Origin: Plantago ovata
Lineage: Eukaryota > Streptophyta > Magnoliopsida > Lamiales > Plantaginaceae
Assembly: GCA_028274465.1 (NCBI GenBank)
Contig: CM051458.1
Location: forward strand, 29,090,692 to 29,154,691
Direction: 5' to 3'
DNA: 64,000 nucleotides
Shown: positions 56,832 through 64,000 of the stretch, piece after piece
How the letters are laid out: each line of letters starts with the position of its first letter
Numbering within the stretch: position 1 is the stretch's first letter
The notes under the pieces: generated by a model
Seen by the model: only the letters and a program-made list of their open reading frames with translations
Told to the model about the DNA's origin: nothing
The model's database searches: none
Position numbers and translations under genes: made by a program

Positions 56832-59137
56832 ATGCCTAGAACCCGAACGGGTGGACCTATTATTGAACCTTTTGTAGACGAGATCGATCGTTTGTTTCAA
56901 AGGAGAAGGAGGAATTTGAATCTCGAGTTTGAAGGAGTAGCATCTAGAGCTTCCACTTCTGGTATTCGGGAAGAGCCTTCTTCTTATCTTTTGGAGCCAA
57001 TTCTTGAATCTGTCTTCTTGGAAGGTGAAATGGCGGAGCGGCCTATACGTATACTTACTAAGCCTACGGTTGGGGCTAGAGGACCAGCAATTGTCCTCAA
57101 TGATGCCACAAGGAACTTGGAGATCAAGAATCACATGTTCCAACAACTTCCCAAATTCTATGGGATGGCTAATGAGGACGTGATAGGGTACTTGAATGAG
57201 CTCGAGAATTTTGTTCTCCATCTTGGGCGACCAGGAGCCGGTGTTACGGATGATGATCTCCGTATGAAGGTCTTCTCTATGGGGCTAGGCGATCGTGCAA
57301 AGGCTTGGCTTAATACTTTGGAGGCCGGGTCTTTGACAACATGGGATCTTTGTTTTGATAAGTTCATGGAGCGTTACTACCCCGCTTCCAAGATGATGGC
57401 TATGAAGAGCCAAATTAGCTCCTTCGAGCAGAGGTATGATGAGCCTTTCCATGAGGCCTATGATCGATTCATGGGGTTGCATCATCGATGCCCACATCAC
57501 GGGTATGATAAAGGCCAGCTTCTCCAATTCTTTTACAATGGTTTACATCCCGAGATTCAATCTCAAGTGGATAGTATTTGTGGAGGTAGTATGGGGGAGT
57601 TGCTTCCTTCTCAAGCTCAAGTGAAGCTGGACATGATGTACCGGAATTCCCAAAACCGGAATGTGAGGGCTCGTGTGCTCCAAAAGGAGCAAAGAGGTGA
57701 GGCCAAGGTAGTGGTAGAACAAAATGCCTTCGATGGGTTCGCCCATGAAGTGAAGCAAGCTTTGAGGCAAAGCGTTCCTTCTCCTTCTACGGAAGTTTGT
57801 GGTGTGTGCAAGAACTATCGGCACCCGGCCTATTTATGCCGTTCTGAATTTGCTAGAGAGCAATATATCACGAACGATGTCCGTCAAGAAGTGTATACTG
57901 CTGAGGGAGAGCAAGTAGTTGGAGATGTGAACTACGGGCAAGGATATGGCAATATGAGGCCACAAAACCGTGGACCCCGAGGTGGGTACCAGAATCAAGG
58001 CAACCGTGGTTATCTTCATAACTTGGACCAAAATTCCTATGGGCCTAATCAAGATAGAAGTCGTCTCAGCTATGGGAACAATTGGTATGAAGGAGCGCCG
58101 CCTTCTAATCCTACACCCCCATCTCAGGTTGCTAGTTCGGGACCACAAGGTGGAGGGGTGCTTCCTTCACCTCTTGTCTCTTCTCTCAACGATCTTGTGT
58201 TGAAGACAAATAAGTTTATGGAGCATTACTATCGTAATGAAGCTACTAACAATCAGCGGTTTGAGAAGCTTGAGGCTAGCAGTAGCAACCTCCATAAGAA
58301 GTTGCAAGAGTTGATAGATCTGGGGGCTAGTAGAGAGCAAGGGAAGTTTCCCGGGAACACGGAGAAGGCTATGGCCATAACCGTGGTGACTGATTTGCCC
58401 GTGGAGATCACGGTTGTGAGAGACAATGCACTAGTTGAGGTGCCAAGTTGCAAGATAACTGAAACTTGCAAGGTGAGTGAGGAGGTCGAGACTCCTAAGG
58501 TGGTTATGGAAGAGGAAGTTGTCGCACAATCTGATGCGATAGTTGAAGAGGTGAAAGAAACTCATCGTCTGAGGATGAGATGGTGGATATGGTGGAAGTG
58601 CCCATCCAAGAGAGCTTCGATGTTGAAATAGGCTTGGGGAAGAAGGACGGAATAGTGGCAACTCTAGACACGGGAGCGGGTGTGAATGTTATACCCTTGA
58701 ACGTGTATGAAGAGTCGGGTTTGTCTGGCTTGAGACCTATGAAATGCATGGTGCAATTAGCGGATGGGTCCAAGAAAAAGCCGTTGGGTGTGATTGAGAA
58801 CTTGGCGGTGAGGGTTGCCGGTGTAGAGGTGAAGACTAATTTCATCGTTATGCCTACATCTTCTGCTAAGCTCAAGGATGTGGTTCTCTTGGGTAGAGCC
58901 TTCATCAACAAAGTGAGTATGGTCATAGACATGTATCGCCGAATATGTCACTTTGAGTTAAATGGCAAGCAACATACGTTGCGAGCCATTGTTGATTCAT
59001 GTGCTTATGTTGATACTAACGAACTTGTAGGATTTTTTGGTCCACTTTATGTTCGTCAAGATGTGCAGGGAATTGATGCTTTGAGAGACAATTGGAGGGG
59101 GAAGTCTAGTACCCGAGGCGAAATCAATTCCGCATGA
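56832..59137 (+). pseudogene. gag-pro: B2 gag-protease (one frame shift)
   Basis: Starts MPRTRTGGP, as in B1. Capsid domain, CCHC knuckle CGVCKNYRHPAYLC (57798-57839) and protease VATLDTGAGVNVIP (DTG 58667-58675) are all present, and the Gln codon lost in B1 is intact. A missing base in an A run near 58557 (GAAACTC against GAAAACTC in B1) shifts the frame before the protease. The gag frame then ends at 58631 and the protease frame is open from about 58580 to 59137. Ends RGEINSA. Whether the shift is decay or a programmed site is open; B1 argues for decay. Confidence 0.9.
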
Positions 59138-59179
59138 GTTGTGAAGAGTCGAGCCAACGACTTTTAAACGAAGGCGCTT

Positions 59180-59197
59180 CTCGGGAGGCAACCCGAG
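59180..59197 (+). other. Post-protease hairpin (B2)
   Basis: CTCGGGAGGCAACCCGAG: six-base arms around AGGCAA, 42 nt behind the stop. Compare TCCGGG/CCCGGA in E. Confidence 0.78.
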
Positions 59198-59317
59198 GTT
59201 GTAGGTACTTGCATATAGATTAGGAGCACGTTTAAAATTTTGTTTCATTGATTAGACAAGGTTTTTGGGGTGAAAATTTAGCAAAAGTCGAAAAAAATGG
59301 ATTTGGGAGCTTCAGGT

Positions 59318-59525
59318 CCCAAGCGAACCGCTTGGCAAGCCCAAGCGGTCCGCTTGGATTTCCAGTAAGAATTTCATTCTTACTGGAAATCCAAGCGGAG
59401 CGCTTGGCAGGTCCAAGCGGAGCGCTTGGCAGGTCCCAAGCGGACTGCTTGCCAAGCGCTTCGCTTGGGACGGCCCAAGCGCTTCGCTTGGCTTTCCTTA
59501 AGAAAGTTAAGCGGAGCACTTGTGG
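59318..59525 (+). repeat. CCAAGCG palindromes behind B2 protease
   Basis: CCAAGCGGTCCGCTTGG, CCAAGCGGAGCGCTTGG (twice), CCAAGCGCTTCGCTTGG and variants, plus the ATTTCCAGTAAGAAT inverted pair (59358-59390). Confidence 0.92.
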
Positions 59526-59705
59526 ATCAAAGCTCCCCATTTCGTTTTTTTCCTCCATAGCCGATTTAACACCCCAAAAATCTCAATCTCTCTCAATTCT
59601 CCACCAATTCTTGCAATCTTGTGCATTTTACAAAGCCCATCACCCCCTCTATCATCTAAACCGATCAAATTTCACGTTTGAAGCATCCATAACAAGGAAT
59701 CAAAG
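59526..59705 (+). other. Putative non-coding exon 1 of ORF2 unit (B2)
   Basis: C/T-rich leader (TCTCAATCTCTCTCAATTC, ATCACCCCCTCTATCATC) ending GAATCAAAG before GTGCCTCT. Resembles a plant 5' UTR; homologous to 51031-51220. Confidence 0.42.
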
Positions 59706-60264
59706 GTGCCTCTCATGAACCCTAACTTTCTTGAATTTGGGATTTTATCTTAATCAGCTTCAATTGTGTTATGCATTGGTGAATTAGAGTTTGATATTGA
59801 TTGTTGAGCATGTTTCTTATTGGATGTGATGTCTAAATTCGAATTTTTCTTACTTTGATTTTGATGAACTCTATGGCTTGAATTCTTGCTAGATAATTGT
59901 TTGCATGATTGTTAGCTCGAAATTTGAGTATTTATATGATGTTGGTGTTGTTTAGATTGCATGAGAATGTGTAGGATTGGTTGGGTAGTTCTAATGGCGA
60001 GTTTGTTTGCTTGGTTTGATTCGAAAGCTAATCGTAACGAAGTGTTAAAGCTTCTCGATTCGCTATGTTTGAATTTTAGCAAGCCTTCAAACTCGTTAAA
60101 AAGAACACTTGAGTGAGTTTTGACGTCTAAGAGTCGACTTGTTGCGTTATGACTTGTTTTAAACGAAGAACGTATACTTGTCTTAGAGTAGAAGTAGATT
60201 GTTTGGTAGTAGTGTAAGAGTCTAGTTACCGTCATCTTCAAGCTATCTAATGAGATTTTACTAG
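59706..60264 (+). other. Putative intron before ORF2 (B2)
   Basis: 559 bp. AAAG|GTGCCT donor (B1 has GTACCT), ATGAACCCTAAC, T-rich body, ATCTAATGAG as branch candidate, acceptor TTTTACTAG, then GTACC and ATG at 60270. Confidence 0.65.
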
Positions 60265-60269
60265 GTACC

Positions 60270-61280
60270 ATGTACACAAGAGCCAAGAAGAAAGCAAGGA
60301 AGGATGGAGCTTCAACCTCCAAGGAGAATCCGGCATCAACTCCAAGGGAGATTTCCCGTGATGAAGGCGACCGTGACCCATACAAAGAATCGGACGCATT
60401 GCGGAGGTTCCGATACAACTTCTATAGGGGAGGAGAACGGTCAGTGATTTGGGACCGTAGAATCTCCTTTACTTCAAAGGAGTTGGACGTACTAAAGGGG
60501 ACAAAATATGAGAACAAGGGACTTTTCTTTGATGTACCCTATGCTCACCTTACCAGGCTTATAATGGAGAGAGGATGGACCTTCTATGGGAAAGAACTCT
60601 ACGGATGGGATAGAGACCTTGTCGAGGAGTTCCACATTGCCTTCGAGGACTATAACTATAAGGTCGAAGCAGTACCTATTCGTGGTGTGATGGTCCCTTT
60701 CTCACCATTGAGTATCACTAGTTTCATTATGGGACTAGAGGAACCCTTGCGGGAAGACAAGAATAAGGTAGCATACTATGAGAGTGATCCCTATGTGCAC
60801 TATGTCTATGACCCAACGATTGAGAAGTTTCCGAGGAGGTTAGCCGGGGTTCTGACAACCAAGGACTACAAGCCAAGGAAGACGCGTCTCGATAACACCT
60901 TGAAGTATAAAGATTTGCACTTGCAGGCCCGCATGATCCTACCTTTTGTGGTAGCTAATCTGACCCCGGGACTCATAACCGAAGAGATAACGCCGGAAGT
61001 CGGGATCTTAATCTATTCCCTCATGGAGAACATGCCCATCACTCCCAGGGACATCATCTTCCAGCAATTCGAGATTAAACGAGAACCCGGCCACCCACTA
61101 GTCTTCCCACATCTGATCACTACTATGTGTGAGAAAGCAAATGTGCCAAACATCCGGTGCACCGAGGCATCGAGGGAGCCAATCGACATAGAGACATACA
61201 ATCTGATACTCCACCGCTTCGGAGTAGAGCAAGGGTTCGAAGACCCTTTTCCCCTTGTCATCCCTCACCGATCCGAGTGA
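60270..61280 (+). CDS. B2 ORF2: plant putative transposon / ATHILA ORF-1-like protein
   Basis: 336 intact codons from MYTRAKKKARKDG; start fixed by the acceptor and GTACC context. Compared with B1 it has a nine-residue insertion in the basic N-terminus (NPASTPREI), and a longer C-terminus (DPFPLVIPHRSE), which B1 lost to an early stop. The main domain (about 55-300) is nearly identical: ISFTSKELDVLKG, ERGWTFYGKELYGWDRDLVEEFH, VPIRGVMVPFSPLSITSFIMGLEEP, YKDLHLQARMILPFVVANL and QQFEIKREPGHPLVFPHLI. No signal peptide, membrane helix or nuclease motif is visible. Its survival as the only long intact frame in both copies, while gag-pro is broken, is notable. Confidence 0.72.
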   Translation: MYTRAKKKARKDGASTSKENPASTPREISRDEGDRDPYKESDALRRFRYNFYRGGERSVIWDRRISFTSKELDVLKGTKYENKGLFFDVPYAHLTRLIMERGWTFYGKELYGWDRDLVEEFHIAFEDYNYKVEAVPIRGVMVPFSPLSITSFIMGLEEPLREDKNKVAYYESDPYVHYVYDPTIEKFPRRLAGVLTTKDYKPRKTRLDNTLKYKDLHLQARMILPFVVANLTPGLITEEITPEVGILIYSLMENMPITPRDIIFQQFEIKREPGHPLVFPHLITTMCEKANVPNIRCTEASREPIDIETYNLILHRFGVEQGFEDPFPLVIPHRSE

Positions 61281-61464
61281 TTTTGCGGTGGTGGTACTCC
61301 TTTTTGATACTCTTAATTGATGATGTAACTTGAAGACTCCTATACTTTTTATTGCTTTTGTAGTTGTGGCCTGTGAGCCTTTTGTCGTGTATAGAGTAGC
61401 TTAGCCTTTTGTCTCGGTGCCTTAGTTGGTTAGGATTAAGAAAAATCAAAAAATGGGGAAACAG

Positions 61465-61592
61465 GCCAAGCGGACCGCTTGGATTTTCAGTAGGATTTAA
61501 TCCTACTGAAAATCCAAGCGGCCCGCCTGGATGATGCCAAGCGGAGCGCTTGGCCAAGCGCTTCGCTTGGCATAGTCCAAGCGGGCCGCTTG
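61465..61592 (+). repeat. CCAAGCG palindromes behind B2 ORF2
   Basis: CCAAGCGGACCGCTTGG, CCAAGCGGAGCGCTTGG, GGCCAAGCGCTTCGCTTGG and CCAAGCGGGCCGCTTGG, plus the pair GATTTTCAGTAGGATT/AATCCTACTGAAAATC. Equivalent to 49200-49340. Confidence 0.92.
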
Positions 61593-61759
61593 GGCCCTGT
61601 TCCCCCATATTTTCCCTTTTTCTCATTTCGCCACCTTTGTGAACCCGTTTTCACATGTTTCTTGAGTCCTTTCAGGTACTACTCATATATAGGAGATTGG
61701 ACACGAACCTTTATCTCAGGAAAGTGTACTTTCAATCCAATTTTTCCTTTTCATTCAAC

Positions 61760-63253
61760 TTTTCTTTGCTCGAGGACGAGCAAAAGTTTAGGTTTGCGGA
61801 GGGGGTATTGGATTTTCAGTACTATATGCTTGTGTGGTTCGTACATGCCTGATTTTACTCAAGTTCATGTGATTTGTCGTGTTTTTTCAAATTTTTGCAT
61901 GCATATCATCCCTAGATTAGTTGTTGCACGTTGTTGTGTGGAGTCTATTGCCAAGTTTTTTTCGAACTTTTCTATTGTGTAGACTAAGTGCTTATGACCA
62001 TTATCATATGTTGCATCACTTTGCAAGTAGTTTGCGGCTTGTCTCGCTTGGTTTGTCACATTCACTTGTGCACTAGTTAAGCTTAGTAGTCTCGACATCA
62101 CGTCGAGTGGTGTTTCTTCTACTGCGGTTCACGATGGCCATATTAAATGATGCATGTTAGAATCTATGGTTGTAACCCGTGTAATTATGTACGTAAGAGG
62201 CGACAAGTTCTTCACCTCGATTAGAGATTGCCAAATGCCTAGGAAGGAGGTAGTGTGAGGTGTGCGATTCCTTGTATTAAACCTATTCTATCGAATAGAT
62301 TTGGGGGGGGGGGTTGCTTCGTTATACTTGTCTTTCGTCTTTGAGTCGTTGTAAAGTTTTCTTTTTCTTTTTATTTTTGTTTTGTGTCCCAACCTATTCT
62401 TTCGAATAGGTTTGGGTAGGTGTCTTTGTAAAAGAGTCTTTCCTTTTTCTTTTTCGTCTTTGTGCCCAAACCTATTCTTTCGAATAGGTTTGGGGAGGTG
62501 TTTTTGACACTTAGTACTGCTGCTTGCCCCTATATAAAAAAAAAAAAAAGAAAGAGAAAAAGAAAAGAAGAAGAAAAGAAAAAGAAATATAAAAAAAAAA
62601 AAGAGAAAAGAAAAAAAAAGAAAGAAAATAAAGAATAAGACCCAAAAGCAAAAGAAGGGTCGTTGCAAGCCAAAAGCAGTCTCGTAGTGTCAAGTGTCAT
62701 GTAAATATTTTGTCCTTGTGAAGTATCGAGTTGTAAATTCTATCTTTCGTTTCGTGTCGCCTTTGTCCAAGGCCTGTTCCTGAACGCCCTCATCTTGCTA
62801 TTCAAGAAGTGGTTGAAAGAGGCTCATTCTTGAGAGTCTGGGTAGAATAGGGGAGTGTTATCTTTCTAAGGGAACCCTCCTTCGTTTGATGAGAGCCTTG
62901 GTTCGCCCTCTCTTGAGGAAAAGTCTCGCTTGGTGAACAGTTGTAAGCCCTCGGTTTCATAGGCACGGGGCAATTGTAGTATGATAACATCCATCATTGT
63001 GTCGTCACTGACCAGGTCCAGGTAGAAGATGTTACGAGAGACTCCTTTGCTTAACCAATTGCACATGAGAATGTGTATATTCGCAATCGAGGCATTCTTC
63101 AACCTACCTGCATGTCATGCTCATTTGGTTTTGTTCATAAGCATTTGGTAGATTCAATAGATTAGTTCACTTTACTTGGCATGAGACTCCTTTTGTGTTG
63201 CATTTAGGATAGTTTGTTGCTTGAGGACAAGCAAAGGTTTGGTTTGGGGAGTT
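61760..63253 (+). other. B2 3' non-coding module
   Basis: Begins with CTCGAGGACGAGCAAAAGTT (61769-61788) and TAGGTTTGCGGAGGGGG, then non-coding sequence, the three hairpins, a polypurine tract (about 62533-62640) and the TCGTCACTGACCAGGTCCA block. Ends with a second CTTGAGGACAAGCAAAGGTT (63221-63240) and polypurine tract GGTTTGGTTTGGGGAGTT next to the 3' LTR. Confidence 0.78.
62280..62490 (+). repeat. Three hairpins of the 3' module (B2)
   Basis: 62280-62301 (loop TATC, right arm GAATAGATT), 62391-62412 and 62469-62490 (perfect arms AACCTATTC and GAATAGGTT, loop TTTC). This is the sense orientation, each followed by TGGG. Confidence 0.87.
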
Positions 63254-64000
63254 TGATGAACGTATTTTTGACGCGTTCATCTTGTCTTTTTTACCTTCTT
63301 TTGCTATCTTCTAGCCTTGTTTTTGGTTAGTTTTGTAGAATAGTGTCACGTTTTGTGTTTTCTGCATTTTCAGGCACTTAGGTACGAAACGGCGTTTTTG
63401 GAGCTAAAAACGAGCCTTTTTGATGGAAAAGATGGCCCGGTTGAAGTTCCCCAATCTCCGTGGCTTGTTCGTGAGTGTTTGAGCATCAATAATCATTGAG
63501 AAGGATGAGTCCATGGCACCCGAGGGCCGTACGAGGGAAAAACGATTGAGTTTGAAGACAAAAATCTGCCCAGGAGCCAAGCTAAGCGCCTGAAATAGTG
63601 AAGCGCTCCGCTTCATTTTCCAGGAGCTTTGGCACAGCAACCAAGCGAAGCGCTTGGAGGGCCAAAGCGCTTCGCTTGCCAAGCGCTCCGCTTGGACTCT
63701 CCAAGCGGTCCGCTTGGCAGCGGTTATGTTTTCGGATTTTCCTTCTTAGATCTGATCTTCTGTTACTTTTTGGAGACTTTTGAACTGTAGCTTCGTTTTG
63801 GAGAGCTCCTAAGCCCCAAAACTCAGATACATTGTATTTTTAGATTGGATTAAAGGTTTTGGCATAGGATTGCATCCATTGTTTCATCTACGGAGAGGTT
63901 TTCATCAATGCCCACCGATTAGTGACAGCTTGGTGGTAACATTGTATCATTATCTCTTGTCTAGTAGTTTGATTTGATGTATTCTATTTACAATTCATAT
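63254..64000 (+). mobile_element. B2 3' LTR (cut by window edge)
   Basis: TGATGAACG start directly behind the polypurine tract. 747 bp visible, collinear with 45911-46109 plus 55483 onward, including the palindrome array at 63548-63722. Confidence 0.95.

Larger units (their letters stand above)
45911..64000 (+). mobile_element. Element B2: non-autonomous gag-pro-ORF2 element (right end outside window)
   Basis: 5' LTR 45911-46109 plus 55483-56688 (split by B1), tRNA-Asp PBS, gag-pro, hairpin, palindromes, exon/intron, ORF2, palindromes, 3' module, polypurine tract, 3' LTR from 63254. The rejoined LTR is about 1405 bp, in line with the two LTRs of B1. No RT, RNase H or integrase anywhere in the about 6.6 kb interior. 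Confidence 0.92.

Noticed and set aside
60270..61280. ORF2 as an active DNA transposase
   Set aside because: The family name contains transposase, but no DDE/DDD arrangement or zinc-binding motif is visible and no terminal inverted repeats surround it.

Overview
The window is plant nuclear DNA, most likely from a eudicot, and consists almost entirely of nested LTR retrotransposons. I found no convincing host gene, tRNA or rRNA gene, and no prokaryotic feature. The evidence is Ty1/copia and Ty3/gypsy (Athila-type) gag, protease, integrase and reverse transcriptase reading frames; LTRs with TG...CA ends; primer-binding sites (PBS) matching tRNA-Met (TGGTATCAGAGC) or tRNA-Asp (TGGCGCCGTTGCCGGGGA); polypurine tracts; and 5-bp target duplications at two insertions. 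Element letters used here are my own.

Left part. 1-288 is the end of a family-B LTR. 289-550 is a scrap of a gypsy gag/protease frame. 551-4606 is copia-type family G: a 2.1 kb LTR, a PBS and a non-coding interior with four phased hairpins. 4607-9015 is element A (minus, non-autonomous, 5' part lost). 9016-11437 is element F (minus, 5' LTR plus gag of another gypsy lineage). 11666-15399 is the start of Sirevirus-like copia C1 (plus).

Middle. C2 (15400-30766, minus) is a second copy of the same copia family, lying inside the C1 gag. It carries a very long two-ORF env-like region behind pol. A solo family-G LTR with target duplication TCATT (24969-26997) interrupts its pol. Element D (30767-39743, minus), an Athila-type element with gag, protease, RT, RNase H and integrase, interrupts the C2 gag. 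D ends in a truncated 5' LTR fused to E (39744-43836, plus), a non-autonomous relative with the same LTR family. C1 resumes at 43837 with integrase and RT.

Right part. At 45910 the C1 RT is broken by B2 (plus, 45911 to beyond the window). The 5' LTR of B2 is itself broken by B1 (minus, 46110-55477), a complete copy of the same family flanked by target duplication AGTTC. B elements have the order LTR, PBS, gag, protease, a spliced-gene-like unit carrying ORF2 (resembling plant putative transposon / ATHILA ORF-1 proteins), a conserved 3' non-coding module, polypurine tract, LTR. They have no RT, RNase H or integrase.

The most interesting signal is this layout. Two families (B, and A/E with D) share a non-autonomous gag-pro-ORF2 plan. 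ORF2 sits behind its own 5' exon and a conserved 532-559 bp intron. Each family carries its own GC-rich palindrome (CCAAGCGnnnCGCTTGG or GGGGCGAnTCGCCCC) in arrays at corresponding positions, and both share a 3' module with repeated hairpins that is also present in D, which has pol. This fits trans-mobilisation of gag-pro-ORF2 elements by Athila-type partners. That model is inference; the layout itself is visible in the sequence.
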